The notes: generated by a model from the letters alone, not told the origin. 64,000 nucleotides of DNA from Mucilaginibacter aurantiaciroseus (GCF_024055595.1 NZ_JAMXOF010000003.1:372001-436000); one strand, 5' to 3'; numbered from the stretch's first letter, positions 1-9,978 are shown. Numbers and translations are program-made.

Positions 1-1
1 T

Positions 2-514
2 TACCGCCACATGGGCGGTGCCGACCTTACCGACCAGGTAGATGGGGTAAAACTATTGGTTGAGAAATATGGTGTAAACCCCAAGCATGTTGGTTTATAC
101 GGCGGTTCGTACGGTGGCTTTATAACATTGATGGCCATGTTTACACAGCAGGATGTTTTTGCTTCAGGCGCGGCGTTGCGTTCGGTTACGGATTGGGCGC
201 ATTACAACCACGGTTATACCTCCAACATCCTTAATGAACCTTTTAACGATGAGAAGGCCTACCGACAAAGCTCGCCCATTTACTTTGCCGACGGCCTAAA
301 AGGCCGCCTGCTGATGCTGCATGGTATGGTAGACCAGAACGTGAACTTCCAGGATATTGTAAGGTTAAGTCAACGCCTGATAGAGCTACACAAAGAGAAC
401 TGGGAACTTGCTCCGTTCCCGGTAGAAGACCACGGCTTTGTGCAACCCAGCAGCTGGGCGGATGAATATAAACGAATTTATAAGTTGTTTGAGGAAACGC
501 TGAAAGGTAAGTAA
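2..514 (+). CDS. S9 family prolyl oligopeptidase (DPP-IV-like), C-terminal part
   Basis: This is the 3' end of a gene that starts before the window. The open frame runs from base 2 without a start. It carries the alpha/beta-hydrolase catalytic triad of the S9 family: the nucleophile motif GGSYGG (Gly-x-Ser-x-Gly-Gly), an acid in HGMVDQNV, and the histidine in EDHGF near the C-terminus. Such enzymes cleave short peptides after proline (dipeptidyl peptidase IV type) and in Bacteroidetes are usually exported to the periplasm. The N-terminal propeller and any signal peptide lie outside the window. The family is clear; the exact specificity cannot be read from this part. Confidence 0.9.
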   Translation, partial: YRHMGGADLTDQVDGVKLLVEKYGVNPKHVGLYGGSYGGFITLMAMFTQQDVFASGAALRSVTDWAHYNHGYTSNILNEPFNDEKAYRQSSPIYFADGLKGRLLMLHGMVDQNVNFQDIVRLSQRLIELHKENWELAPFPVEDHGFVQPSSWADEYKRIYKLFEETLKGK

Positions 515-587
515 AATAGAATGCATATGTGATGAAAGGTTGTTCTCAAACAAAATTGACGAATTGATACAAGAATTAAATCTAATG

Positions 588-611
588 AGACCTCTTAAAT
601 GAGGTTTTTTA
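588..611 (+). terminator. Rho-independent terminator after the S9 peptidase
   Basis: ACCTC and GAGGT pair around a 6-nt loop and are followed by a run of six T. The site is 75 nt after the peptidase stop codon. The stem is short, so strength is uncertain. Confidence 0.55.
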
Positions 612-647
612 TTTAGTTTAGTTTACTAAACAAAATAAAAAAAGGTT

Positions 648-815
648 ATGATAATTGCCGGGATAGTAGTATTCGTTATTGGTGTAATGTTGATTAATTT
701 TCTAAATCCTAAAGAAGATGTTAGGGGTATTCAACTTATGCTTTGGCCCAAGATTTTAGCCTTATTAATTATTATAAGTGGGATCGTGGTTACAATAATT
801 GGTTTTATACAATGA
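648..815 (+). CDS. Small two-helix membrane protein (55 aa)
   Basis: A 55-residue frame starting at an ATG preceded by an A-rich stretch and AAAAGGTT. It encodes two hydrophobic segments (about residues 2-19 and 35-53) joined by a charged turn (NPKEDVRG), so it is likely a small inner-membrane hairpin protein. Its stop codon overlaps the ATG of the next gene (ATGA), which is typical of translational coupling and supports both frames. I do not recognise the family. It is too short for most ORF callers. Confidence 0.6.
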   Translation: MIIAGIVVFVIGVMLINFLNPKEDVRGIQLMLWPKILALLIIISGIVVTIIGFIQ

Positions 816-1057
816 AAAAAGTATACTATTTTCTGTTGGGTATTCTATTGGTGCTGATCGTAACCAATCCGAGTTTAAAAGACTTTAAAGAAAATCAGGG
901 GCATGAAACCTATGAAGGATTGACAAGGGATACTAACTTTTTTGTTTGTAGCATATATGTATCATCAGGTTATAATCCAGAAGGCACTACTTATTATGGG
1001 AAATACTTTGGGATATTAGGTAATTTTTTCTTTATAAGAAGTAAGAATTCAGACTAA
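812..1057 (+). CDS. DUF4359-like small membrane-anchored protein
   Basis: An 81-residue protein starting at the ATG at 812, which overlaps the stop of the upstream 55-aa gene. A longer TTG start at 743 would overlap that gene and is not preferred. The N-terminus is one membrane helix followed by TNPSLKDF, and the C-terminal part has a Cys-Ser-Ile-Tyr stretch and YFGILGNFF. This layout (helix, TNP, then Tyr/Phe-rich 'GIxGNF') resembles DUF4359 proteins of unknown role. The coupled upstream membrane protein suggests the two act together. Family assignment is from memory of motif order only. Confidence 0.6.
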   Translation: MKKVYYFLLGILLVLIVTNPSLKDFKENQGHETYEGLTRDTNFFVCSIYVSSGYNPEGTTYYGKYFGILGNFFFIRSKNSD

Positions 1058-1104
1058 CAATTTGTAAAAATTCGACTGTGCTTTTGTCATATTACTTTTA
1101 ATTA

Positions 1105-1551
1105 ATGTATCCAAAAACCACAGGTTTAAAAACGCCTATATACATAGCGCTAATTGTTCTTTTCTTTGTTGCCTGCACTTCCGCAAAGCACCCGGCGCAA
1201 GTGCAAATTTCGCTCATCAATAACGGCCAATCTATTCAATTTAAAGGGCTGGATTATGTTGTGATGCAGGATATAGCCCGCGATAGCGATAAAAATGTGT
1301 GGCAAAACCTGGTGCCGGTTTACCGTATGCCTGCAGATACGGATATGAAGAATTACCAACCCGTGCAACCGGGGCGCTACCAGTTAAAAGACAGCGCGGT
1401 TGTTTTTACACCCGATACCTCATTTATAAAAGGGCAAACTTACTTTGTACGCAACTATCGCCTGGGCGAGGGTGCCACACTGATGGATTACATTAAAGGG
1501 CACTCCCAACCCGGTAAAGTGCATTTTATCGATTTGGTTTTTAAGCAATAA
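1105..1551 (+). CDS. Small lipoprotein of unknown function
   Basis: A 148-residue protein with a hydrophobic start and a lipobox ending FFVAC, followed by TSAK, so it is probably processed by signal peptidase II and lipid-anchored. The rest is soluble beta-rich sequence with no motif I recognise. It is a single gene between the DUF4359-like gene and the rimP promoter region. Compartment is well supported by the lipobox; function is unknown. Confidence 0.75.
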   Translation: MYPKTTGLKTPIYIALIVLFFVACTSAKHPAQVQISLINNGQSIQFKGLDYVVMQDIARDSDKNVWQNLVPVYRMPADTDMKNYQPVQPGRYQLKDSAVVFTPDTSFIKGQTYFVRNYRLGEGATLMDYIKGHSQPGKVHFIDLVFKQ

Positions 1552-1553
1552 GC

Positions 1554-1584
1554 TTGCTAAAATCAAAAAGATATCTTACATTTG
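1554..1584 (+). promoter_or_regulatory. Putative Bacteroidetes-type promoter for rimP-nusA-infB
   Basis: TTG (1554-1556) is followed after 20 nt by TACATTTG, matching the Bacteroidetes -7 consensus TAnnTTTG. Start of transcription would fall near 1590, upstream of a hairpin and 100 nt before rimP. Confidence 0.5.
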
Positions 1585-1597
1585 TATTTAAATAAAG

Positions 1598-1626
1598 AAA
1601 GAGGGGGCATTTGTCCCCTCTTTTAT
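1598..1626 (+). terminator. Hairpin with T-run between the putative promoter and rimP
   Basis: AAAGAGGGG pairs with CCCCTCTTT across an 8-nt loop and is followed by a T-rich tract. It may end the lipoprotein transcript. It lies just downstream of the proposed rimP promoter, so it could also attenuate the rimP operon. The sequence does not decide between these. Confidence 0.55.
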
Positions 1627-1690
1627 TTTATCAATCAAATTATCAACCGCCCTGTTAGCTATCGGGGGCAACCGGTAAAAACATACGATA

Positions 1691-2155
1691 ATGAATATTG
1701 AAAAAAGAACAATAGAGCTGGTAGAGGAAAAGATTGCCGATATGCCAAACTTGTTTTTGGTGGATGTTAAAATGCATTCGAACGGCAGCCTTATTGTGCT
1801 GGTTGATGGGGATAACGGGATAGGGATTGCGGATTGTGTTGCCATAAGCAGGCATGTAGGCTTTCACCTCGAAGAAGAGAACGTGGTAGATACCCCATAC
1901 AACCTGGAAGTTTCATCGCCGGGTATCGATACACCGCTAACGCTTAAAAGGCAATATGCTAAAAACATAGGCCGCACGTTAGCTATAAAGATGGACGACG
2001 GTGTAAAACGAGAAGGCATATTGAAAGAGGCCGGCGACGGCCACATTATAATAGAAGAAACAATAAAAGAAAAAGGGAAAAAGGCTGTAACTGTTGAAAG
2101 CACTATCCCGACAGATAAAATAACAGAAACAAAAGTTTTAATATCATTCAAGTAG
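1691..2155 (+). CDS. rimP: Ribosome maturation factor RimP
   Basis: A 154-residue protein with the two-domain RimP layout: an N-terminal alpha/beta half with FLVDVKMHSNGSLIVLVD and the cis-acting loop region, a linker with YNLEVSSPGIDTPL (the RimP signature), and a C-terminal SH3-like barrel. RimP helps assemble the 30S subunit in the cytoplasm. Its stop lies 3 nt before the nusA start, the classical rimP-nusA-infB order, which makes the assignment secure. It is likely co-transcribed from the promoter near 1554-1584. Confidence 0.95.
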   Translation: MNIEKRTIELVEEKIADMPNLFLVDVKMHSNGSLIVLVDGDNGIGIADCVAISRHVGFHLEEENVVDTPYNLEVSSPGIDTPLTLKRQYAKNIGRTLAIKMDDGVKREGILKEAGDGHIIIEETIKEKGKKAVTVESTIPTDKITETKVLISFK

Positions 2156-2158
2156 AAG

Positions 2159-3394
2159 ATGAGCAATATTAATTTAATTGATTCTTTTCAGGAATTTAAA
2201 GATTTCAAGAACATTGACCGCCCAACCATGATGAGCGTTCTGGAAGACGTTTTCAGAAGCATGATCAGAAAAAAATACGGTACAGATGAAAATTGTGACG
2301 TTATCGTTAACACCGATAATGGTGACTTAGAGATCTGGCGCACACGTACGGTTGTTGAGGATGGTTTTAGTGAAGATGACGACCTGGAGGTTGAATTGGC
2401 CGAAGCCAAAACAATTGATGCCGACCTTGAAATTGGCGACGAGCAAATTGAGCAGGTTACTTTAGAGAGCTTTGGCCGCAGGGCTATCCTTGCTGCCCGC
2501 CAAACCCTGGTATCTAAAATTTTAGAACTGGAGAAAGACGAGATCTTTAAGAAATATAAAGACCGCGTTGGCGAGATTGTTACCGGCGAGGTTTACCAGG
2601 TTTGGAAAAAAGAAACTTTGGTATTGGATGATGAAGGCAACGAGCTTTTATTGCCAAAAACTGAGCAAATCCCTGCCGATTACTTTAAAAAAGGTGATAG
2701 TGTTAGAGCGATAATCAGCAAGGTTGATATGTTAAATAGCAACCCTAAAATTATTATATCACGTACCGCGCCAGAGTTTTTACAGCGTTTATTTGAGATG
2801 GAAGTTCCCGAGATCTTCGACGGACTGATCACCATCAAGAAAATTGTTCGCGAACCGGGCGAGAGGGCTAAAGTTGCTGTTGAATCTTATGATGACCGTA
2901 TCGATCCGGTTGGTGCCTGTGTGGGTATGAAAGGTTCACGTATCCATGGTATCGTTCGCGAGTTAAAGAATGAGAATATAGATGTAATAAACTTTACTAA
3001 TAATATCCAGTTATACATCCAGCGTGCATTATCGCCTGCCAAAATCACTTCTATTAAGTTAGATGATGAGAAAAAGACAGCGGCAGTGTACTTAAAGCCA
3101 GACCAGGTATCATTAGCTATTGGCCGTGGCGGCCATAACATTAAACTGGCAGGTAAATTGACAGGGTATGAAATTGATGTTTACCGCGAGGCCGATGAGC
3201 ATGACGAGGATGTGGATATCGAAGAATTCTCAGATGAGATCGATAGCTGGATCTTAGACGAATTTAAACGTATTGGGCTTGATACAGCGAAATCTGTATT
3301 GGCACTTTCTGTGGGCGAATTGGTTAAACGTACCGATCTTGAAGAAGAAACAATAAAAGAAGTTTTATCAGTTCTGCAGGCAGAATTTGAATAA
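2159..3394 (+). CDS. nusA: Transcription termination/antitermination factor NusA
   Basis: A 411-residue NusA. The N-terminal RNA-polymerase-binding domain is followed by an S1 RNA-binding domain (about residues 135-200) and two KH domains (VGMKGSRIHGIVREL in KH1, AIGRGGHNIKLA in KH2). An acidic C-terminal tail follows. NusA binds elongating RNA polymerase and modulates pausing, termination and antitermination. The protein lacks the long AR repeats of gamma-proteobacterial NusA, as is usual in Bacteroidetes. It sits between rimP and infB in one operon. Confidence 0.96.
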   Translation: MSNINLIDSFQEFKDFKNIDRPTMMSVLEDVFRSMIRKKYGTDENCDVIVNTDNGDLEIWRTRTVVEDGFSEDDDLEVELAEAKTIDADLEIGDEQIEQVTLESFGRRAILAARQTLVSKILELEKDEIFKKYKDRVGEIVTGEVYQVWKKETLVLDDEGNELLLPKTEQIPADYFKKGDSVRAIISKVDMLNSNPKIIISRTAPEFLQRLFEMEVPEIFDGLITIKKIVREPGERAKVAVESYDDRIDPVGACVGMKGSRIHGIVRELKNENIDVINFTNNIQLYIQRALSPAKITSIKLDDEKKTAAVYLKPDQVSLAIGRGGHNIKLAGKLTGYEIDVYREADEHDEDVDIEEFSDEIDSWILDEFKRIGLDTAKSVLALSVGELVKRTDLEEETIKEVLSVLQAEFE

Positions 3395-3453
3395 ACGTAG
3401 AAACAAGAATTAAAATCGTATTTTTGCGATAATTAGCAGAGAAAATTTAATAA

Positions 3454-6400
3454 ATGTCAGAAGACAAATCCATAAAATTAATAAAAGCAGTAAAAGAACT
3501 GAACATTGGTATGGGTACCATTGTCGATTTTTTAGCTACCAAAGGCTATAAGGTTGAAAAGCAACCTATGGCTAAGCTGGATAACGATATGTACACAACC
3601 CTGTTAAAGGAATTTGCTGTAGATAAAATTATTAAGGAGGAGGCCAAGCAGATCAAGATAGGCAACATCCGCAAGGAAGAAGGTGTGCAAACATCTGATA
3701 AACCAGCAGAGCAGCCGCGTCGTTCCCGTGATTTCGAGAACGAGGAGATCCTGATTAAAAACACCGGCCATTTTACTTCGTTGCCGGCTGAAAAGCCAAA
3801 ACCAGCCGAACCTGTACAGGAAAAAGCCGAAGAACGCAGCCACGAGGGATTACCGGGTGTAAAGGTGATTGGTAAAATAGACCTTAATAATCTTAATGCG
3901 AAACCACCGGTTGAAGAAAAAGCAGCACCTGTTGTTGCCGAAACCCCCAAAGCACCGGAGCCGGTTGCAGAAAAACCTGCACCAGTGGTTGAAGCACCCA
4001 AAGTAGCCGAGCCTGTTATAGAAAAACCTGCACCGGTTGTTGAGGCGCCAAAAGCACCTGAACCTGTTGCAGAGAAACCTGCACCTGTTGCAGAAGTGCC
4101 AAAAGCACCAGAGCCTGTTGCAGAGAAACCTGCGCCGGTTGCTGAAGTGCCAAAAGCACCGGTAGCTGAAATTGCCCCCGAGGCAGCAGCACCCGCAGCA
4201 GAAGCCGAAGGAGACGACGTTATCCGCGCGAGCGCAGAGCGTTTAAGCGGGCCAAAAATTATCGGTAAGATACAACTGCCGGTTAACCAGCCTAAACGCG
4301 GTGGCCCTGTTGCGTCTTCATCAAGCGCTGCAGGCAGCGCTGCAGATCTGAAACGCAAACGTAAACGTAAAGATCAGCAAGGCGGCCCGGGTGGTGGTAA
4401 TGGCACAGGCCAGCAAGCCCCGCCAAGCGGCATTATCAATCCAAACCGTCCCGATTTCAGGAACAGACCAGCAGGCCCTCCGGGTGGCGGCGGTAACCGT
4501 CCTGATTTTAGAGGAGGAAGGCCTGCTACAGGCGGCGGCCCTAAAGAAGAACCTACAGAAAAGGATATACAAGACCAGATCAAGGCTACACTTGCACGCT
4601 TGAGCGGCGCGGGTAAGTCTGGTAAGTTTGCACAGCGTGCCAAATTCCGCCGTCAAAAGCGTGATGATGTTGCCGCCAATGCGGATGAACTGGCAATGGA
4701 GCAGGACGCGATGTCTAAAATTATTAAGGTTACCGAGTTTGTTACAGCAAACGAGTTGGCTTTGATGATGGATGTATCGGTAACACAAATTATCTCAACT
4801 TGTATGAGTTTGGGTATGTTTGTGTCTATCAACCAGCGCTTGGATGCCGAAACCTTAAGCATTGTTGCTGATGAGTTTGGCTACCAGGTTGAGTTTGTGA
4901 AACCACAGGATGAAGAGTTTATACTTGACCAGCCTGATGAGCCGGAAGATCTTATTCCACGTGCACCTATCGTGACCATTATGGGCCACGTCGATCACGG
5001 TAAAACATCGTTACTGGATTTTATCCGCAAAACAAACGTAATTGGTGGTGAAGCCGGGGGTATTACCCAGCACATTGGCGCTTACGAAGTTACCCTGGCG
5101 GATGATAAGAAAATTACATTCCTGGATACACCGGGCCACGAGGCGTTTACCGCCATGCGTGCAAGGGGTGCACAGGTAACAGATATTGTTATTGTAGTAA
5201 TTGCTGCTGATGACAGCGTGATGCCGCAAACCCGCGAGGCCATAAACCACGCGCAGGCTGCAGGCGCACCTATCATTTTCGCTTTTAACAAAATTGACAG
5301 GCCGGGTGCAAACGCCGATAAGGTACGTGAGCAACTGTCAGCCATGAATATTTTGGTTGAAGAGTGGGGCGGTAAATACCAAACACAAGAGATATCGGCT
5401 AAAACCGGTTTAAATATCGAACTTTTGTTAGAGAAAGTATTGCTTGAGGCAGAATTGCTTGAGCTTAAAGCTAACCCTAACAAACGCGCCGTTGGTACAG
5501 TAATAGAAGCAGCCTTAGATAAAGGCCGTGGTATTGTTACCACCATATTGGTACAGGCAGGCCGCCTAAAAGTGGGCGACGCGATATTAGCGGGTTGTTA
5601 CAGCGGGCGTGTTAAGGCCTTAACTAATGAACGTGGCCAAAGGGTTGAATCTGCAGGGCCATCTACACCGGTACAGGTGTTGGGTATGCAGGGCGCTCCT
5701 ACAGCCGGCGATAAATTCAACGTATTAGATACCGAGCCGGAAGCCCGCGAAATTGCGAACAAACGTTTACAATTACAGCGCGAACAAGGTTTACGTACCC
5801 AAAAACACATTACACTTGACGAGATTGGCCGCCGTTTGGCAGTTGGTAACTTTAAGGAACTTAACATTATTGTTAAGGGTGACGTGGATGGTTCTATCGA
5901 GGCGTTATCAGATTCGTTGCTGAAACTGTCTACCGAGCAGATTCAGGTGAACATCATATCAAAGGCAGTTGGTCAAATCTCCGAGTCGGATGTATTGTTA
6001 GCTTCTGCATCAGATGCGATCATCATCGGTTTCCAGGTACGTCCTTCGGGAAGTGCGCGTAAACTGGCCGAAGCCGAGCAAATTGACATCAGGTTGTATT
6101 CTATCATCTACGATGCTATCAACGAGATAAAATTGGCGATGGAAGGTATGCTTGCACCAACGTTTGAAGAGAAAATTGTGGCTAACGTAGAGATCCGCGA
6201 AACCTTCAAGATAAGCAAGGTTGGTACAATTGCAGGTTGTATGGTGTTAGATGGTAAAATTAACCGTAATAGCAAGATCCGTATCGTTCGTGATGGTGTG
6301 GTAATTCACACAGGCGAACTGGCCTCACTAAAACGTTTTAAAGACGATGTGAAAGAAGTTGGAACCAATTACGAGTGTGGTTTGAACATCGCTAACTACA

Positions 6401-6468
6401 ACAACATCGAAGTAGGTGACATTGTAGAAGCATACGAAAACGTAGAAGTAAAACGTAAATTAGCTTAA
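3454..6468 (+). CDS. infB: Translation initiation factor IF-2
   Basis: A 1004-residue IF-2. The N-terminal IF2_N segment is followed by a long low-complexity linker (about residues 115-260) with repeated '[17 protein letters not shown]'-type units and then Gly/Arg-rich stretches. The GTPase domain has GHVDHGKT near residue 511, DTPGHE near 558 and NKID near 612, followed by the beta-barrel and C-terminal initiator-tRNA-binding domains. IF-2 delivers formyl-Met-tRNA to the 30S subunit. The Pro-Ala-Glu repeats explain the long antisense open frames on the other strand, which are not genes. A possible internal promoter (TATTTTTG at 3419-3426) precedes it. Confidence 0.97.
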   Translation: MSEDKSIKLIKAVKELNIGMGTIVDFLATKGYKVEKQPMAKLDNDMYTTLLKEFAVDKIIKEEAKQIKIGNIRKEEGVQTSDKPAEQPRRSRDFENEEILIKNTGHFTSLPAEKPKPAEPVQEKAEERSHEGLPGVKVIGKIDLNNLNAKPPVEEKAAPVVAETPKAPEPVAEKPAPVVEAPKVAEPVIEKPAPVVEAPKAPEPVAEKPAPVAEVPKAPEPVAEKPAPVAEVPKAPVAEIAPEAAAPAAEAEGDDVIRASAERLSGPKIIGKIQLPVNQPKRGGPVASSSSAAGSAADLKRKRKRKDQQGGPGGGNGTGQQAPPSGIINPNRPDFRNRPAGPPGGGGNRPDFRGGRPATGGGPKEEPTEKDIQDQIKATLARLSGAGKSGKFAQRAKFRRQKRDDVAANADELAMEQDAMSKIIKVTEFVTANELALMMDVSVTQIISTCMSLGMFVSINQRLDAETLSIVADEFGYQVEFVKPQDEEFILDQPDEPEDLIPRAPIVTIMGHVDHGKTSLLDFIRKTNVIGGEAGGITQHIGAYEVTLADDKKITFLDTPGHEAFTAMRARGAQVTDIVIVVIAADDSVMPQTREAINHAQAAGAPIIFAFNKIDRPGANADKVREQLSAMNILVEEWGGKYQTQEISAKTGLNIELLLEKVLLEAELLELKANPNKRAVGTVIEAALDKGRGIVTTILVQAGRLKVGDAILAGCYSGRVKALTNERGQRVESAGPSTPVQVLGMQGAPTAGDKFNVLDTEPEAREIANKRLQLQREQGLRTQKHITLDEIGRRLAVGNFKELNIIVKGDVDGSIEALSDSLLKLSTEQIQVNIISKAVGQISESDVLLASASDAIIIGFQVRPSGSARKLAEAEQIDIRLYSIIYDAINEIKLAMEGMLAPTFEEKIVANVEIRETFKISKVGTIAGCMVLDGKINRNSKIRIVRDGVVIHTGELASLKRFKDDVKEVGTNYECGLNIANYNNIEVGDIVEAYENVEVKRKLA

Positions 6469-6475
6469 TCGTTTA

Positions 6476-6540
6476 AGACGCGAAGTATCGCGTCTCTATT
6501 GAATATTTTAAAAGGACGGCTTATTGGCTGTCCTTTTTTT
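6476..6540 (+). terminator. Double hairpin terminator after infB
   Basis: Two hairpins follow the infB stop. AGACGCG/CGCGTCT (6476-6495) has a 6-nt loop and no T-run. AAAGGAC/GTCCTTT (6511-6536) runs into a T-tract and is a convincing intrinsic terminator. Confidence 0.8.
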
Positions 6541-6666
6541 GTTTATACCGGTTAAAGCGCTATTGCAAGCTTTAGGGGGCAATATTCGATAGAAGAGTCG
6601 CCGACATCCCTATCGAAGATTTCCACGTCGCTATCGCTCCTCGTAGTAGCGCGCGGTTTATATTTT

Positions 6667-9252
6667 CTAAAACCCTTTCTTCCTCGTAGCCCCAACCTTC
6701 CTGCTCCTTGGTGATGGTTTATCCGATTCCTCATCAACATCATATCTGCGGGCCATTTTGGCGATACGTTCTTCCATGGTTTCGGTAGTGAGGCGTTCGC
6801 GGCCAAGGCTGTCTACCAGTATCGGGAAGGCGAAGGGTGTTGGCCGTTCAATAACTTTTAAGACGATACTTTGCGTTTGAATGCGCTGTAACGCCGCACG
6901 TAGACGGAACTCCTCTAATTGAAAAGCAAGTGCCTCGTTATTGGCCTGGCGAATGAGCAGGTTATCGGGCTCATATTCGTTAAACACCTCAAAAAGCAAT
7001 GACGTAGAAGCCTGTAAGTGTTTATTCTTCACCTGCTGGCCCGGATAGCCGGTAAACACCAATCCACCAATATGCGCGATATCCCTGAACTTGCGCCGCG
7101 CCATTTCATTGGCATTTAAGCTATTTTGGATGTCATCTATCAGGTTATTGATGGAGAAGAAATCGGCATCTTCCAAAGCTTCCTCAATGGGGATATCCTC
7201 GTCGGTCAGTAACTCAAAACCATAATCATTCATGGCGATGGAGAAACTGGCGGGTTTGATTTTAGAGATCCTGTAAGCAAGCAAACTCGCCATACCCTCG
7301 TGTACCAACCGCCCTTCGAAAGGGTAAAACAACAAATGGTGGCCCTCGCGGGATTTAAAAGATTCAATCAAAAACTCGTGGCTCTGCGGCAGGTGAGATA
7401 GTTTGGCTTGCAGATCAAACAGCGGTTTAAGCGCTTTTACTTCAATATCTGTTTCTATCCCTTGGGCCACCTCATCCAGTTTATCGCGAAACACTGCGGA
7501 TAACTGCGAAGATAATGGCATGCGGCCACCGGCCCAACTTGGTATCAGCCCTTTGGTTTTGGTTGATTTTTTGACGTAGGCAGTCATTTCCTTCACCTTA
7601 ATAAACTCCAGGCTGCGGCCGGCAAACCAAAACGTACTACCCGGTTTAAGTTTCGATATAAAGCTTTCCTCCAAGGTACCCAGGCTGCCGCCACTTAACC
7701 ACTTCACGCGGATACTTAATTCGCTCGTTATGGTACCGATGCTTAGTCGGTGCCGCATGGCTACCCGGCGGCTGTTTACTTTAAAAAGGCCGTTCTCTAC
7801 CTCTACCTTTAAAAATTCATCGTACTGGGCAAGGGTTTTGCCGCCGTTGGTTATAAAATCTAAAAGCTGGTTAAACTCATCACGGCGCAGGTCGGCAAAG
7901 GCAAAAGTGCTTTTTACCTCGCGGAACAATTCATTGGCCCTGAAACCATCCGATACCGCCAGCGTAACCATAAACTGGATGAGCACATCAAATGTAAGCA
8001 GCATGGGGTCGCGGCTCTCGAAAACACCTTTTTTGATAGCGCTTTTTAATGCGGCACCCTCCAATAGTTCCAAAGAGTGGGTAGGCACGAAGTATGCTTT
8101 TGAGATCGCCCCGGGATGGTGCCCGCTTCGCCCTGCGCGTTGCATAAACCTGGCGACACCCTTGGGGCTTCCAATCTGCACAACCGCGTCTACGGGCCTA
8201 AAATCGACCCCTAGGTCGAGGCTTGAAGTACACACCACCACTTTAAGCGCTTCGGCATGTAAGGCTTGTTCTACCCAGTTACGGATCTCGTTATCCAGCG
8301 AGCCGTGATGCATGGCCATAATGCCGGCATACTCGGGGTAATTATCTATAATGGCATGATACCAAATCTCGCTTTGCGACCGCGTATTGGTGAAAATTAG
8401 CGTGGTTTTGCTTTTAGCGACGATCTCCATCACCTGCGGCAATAGCTTTACGCCAATGTGCCCGGCCCAGCTGTAATTCTCAATGTTTTCGGGGATGACG
8501 GATTCTATCACCAGCTTTTTATCTATATTGGCCCTAACCATTTTAATCCGCTCCGGTGGGAAATCGTTACCTAATAAAACTTCGGCAGCTTGTTCCAGAT
8601 TGCCTATGGTTGCGGAAATACCCCAGATACGAAGATGTAAGATATTAGATATTAGATTTAAGACAGGCTCCTTTTCCGCTCCCCGCACTTCTTTCTCCGT
8701 ACCTAAACCTTTCAACCTGCTTAACCCCAACTCAACCTGCACACCACGTTTGGTGCCCAGCAACTCGTGCCATTCGTCGCATACCACCACCTGCAACCCT
8801 TTAAAAACTTTGTCGTATTCTTTTTGGGCTAGCATCAGGTGCAGGCTTTCGGGGGTGGTGAGTAGTACTTCGGGCAGTTTGCGTTTAAGGGCGGCTTTTT
8901 CTGCTGTGGAGGTATCGCCCGTGCGGGTCATAATGCGCCATGGCAGGCCTACGTCATCGCATACTTCCTGCATAGCTTTGCGGATGTCGTTGGTAAGTGC
9001 GCGTAATGGTGTTATCCACAGCATCAGCAATCCGTTGTCCTTTTGAGTGGTATAAGTGTCCGGGTATTTATTAATAAAATCGGCAAGGAAAGGCAGAAAA
9101 AGCGCGAAGGTTTTACCACTGCCAGTGGGTGCGTTCAACAAACCCGAAAAGCCCGACAGGTAGGCCTCTTCCATCTCTTTTTGAAACGGGAATTGCTTCC
9201 ATTGCTTTTGCCTGTACCATTCCCGAATTACTTTTTGTCCTTTAGATGCCAT
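6667..9252 (-). CDS. Ligase-associated DEXH-box DNA-repair helicase (Lhr-like)
   Basis: An 861-residue superfamily 2 helicase. Walker A APTGSGKT is at residues 41-48, the DExH box is CDEWHELLG, the motif III Ser-Ala-Thr is in WGISATIGN, and motif VI is QRAGRSGHHPG. This matches the Lhr-core helicases that in many bacteria sit beside an ATP-dependent DNA ligase, a metallophosphoesterase and an exonuclease in a DNA-damage cluster. None of those partners is next to it here. The ATG at 9252 is preferred because it follows an A-rich tract and matches where family members begin; an in-frame ATG at 9267 adds five residues. The C-terminus is a basic tail. It is convergent with infB. Confidence 0.9.
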   Translation of the reverse strand: MASKGQKVIREWYRQKQWKQFPFQKEMEEAYLSGFSGLLNAPTGSGKTFALFLPFLADFINKYPDTYTTQKDNGLLMLWITPLRALTNDIRKAMQEVCDDVGLPWRIMTRTGDTSTAEKAALKRKLPEVLLTTPESLHLMLAQKEYDKVFKGLQVVVCDEWHELLGTKRGVQVELGLSRLKGLGTEKEVRGAEKEPVLNLISNILHLRIWGISATIGNLEQAAEVLLGNDFPPERIKMVRANIDKKLVIESVIPENIENYSWAGHIGVKLLPQVMEIVAKSKTTLIFTNTRSQSEIWYHAIIDNYPEYAGIMAMHHGSLDNEIRNWVEQALHAEALKVVVCTSSLDLGVDFRPVDAVVQIGSPKGVARFMQRAGRSGHHPGAISKAYFVPTHSLELLEGAALKSAIKKGVFESRDPMLLTFDVLIQFMVTLAVSDGFRANELFREVKSTFAFADLRRDEFNQLLDFITNGGKTLAQYDEFLKVEVENGLFKVNSRRVAMRHRLSIGTITSELSIRVKWLSGGSLGTLEESFISKLKPGSTFWFAGRSLEFIKVKEMTAYVKKSTKTKGLIPSWAGGRMPLSSQLSAVFRDKLDEVAQGIETDIEVKALKPLFDLQAKLSHLPQSHEFLIESFKSREGHHLLFYPFEGRLVHEGMASLLAYRISKIKPASFSIAMNDYGFELLTDEDIPIEEALEDADFFSINNLIDDIQNSLNANEMARRKFRDIAHIGGLVFTGYPGQQVKNKHLQASTSLLFEVFNEYEPDNLLIRQANNEALAFQLEEFRLRAALQRIQTQSIVLKVIERPTPFAFPILVDSLGRERLTTETMEERIAKMARRYDVDEESDKPSPRSRKVGATRKKGF

Positions 9253-9323
9253 TGTTTTTGCCAACATAACCCGCTTTTACGGGTTATGTGTATCAACTGT
9301 AAATTAAACAAATTGTTACAACA

Positions 9324-9948
9324 ATGAACATCTCATAATATTTAATTATACTAGGTATGCTGTAGCAATTACAGCATACCAGCAAAATAAAGCACCAAAG
9401 CGGCAGATACGGTTACTAAATCTGATACCATAGCAACTACAGATGCCATTAAAACTACCGATACTACAACAGTTGATATGCCCGGCTATAAACCTGTGCC
9501 ACTGGCGCAATTGGTAGTACCCGGAATTAGTGTTGGGCAAACCGCTATTAACCAAAGCGGCGAGGATGTACATAAAAAGGAAGGAACCCCTGGCGGTTGC
9601 GATGCGGCAATGGGTAAAAGGTATTTCGACATGGTATGCCAACCATGATACTATGGGCTTCGTTACCCAAATGTAATTTTCGCGCGGGCGGGGCGACGAG
9701 ATTAAGCGTGTTAAACAGATCAGTGTTACCACGCCATTTTTTAAGATCAATAGCAAAGTATATACAGGAACTCATTTAAAAAGCATGTGGTAAGCTTATA
9801 AATTAAAAAAGGCAGCCACATTCACCGATAAAGGCTAAGCGCGTTCAATGTGGATGATAAAGATATCATCACCTGTATTACCGTGCATGAGCCCGGCCGC
9901 GGGGCGGTATCAACTTATCTGCCCCTCTTCTCCGATCTAAAACCATGA
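9324..9948 (+). pseudogene. Decayed lipoprotein gene (multiple frameshifts)
   Basis: No intact gene occupies 9268-10036, but pieces of one protein can be read in order on the + strand in changing frames. They are: a signal-peptide-like start at 9324 with a stop; VAITAY-QQNKAPK where the lipobox Cys seems changed to Tyr; a Thr/Asp-rich linker ending MPGYKPVPLAQL; GISTWYANHDTMGF in a second frame; DEIKRVKQISVTTPFFKI; and finally a piece with ITVHEPGRGAVSTYLPLF and a stop at 9946-9948. At least three frameshifts and several stops are needed. The parent was probably an exported lipoprotein of unknown function. Antisense frames here are shadows. Confidence 0.7.
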
Positions 9949-9978
9949 ATTGTCCTGAAATAAGATCCAACTTAAATA

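Noticed and set aside
3546..4358. 270-codon open frame antisense to infB
   Set aside because: It mirrors the Pro-Ala-Glu repeat linker of IF-2; its own translation is low-complexity Ser/Ala/Gly and it has no independent signal.
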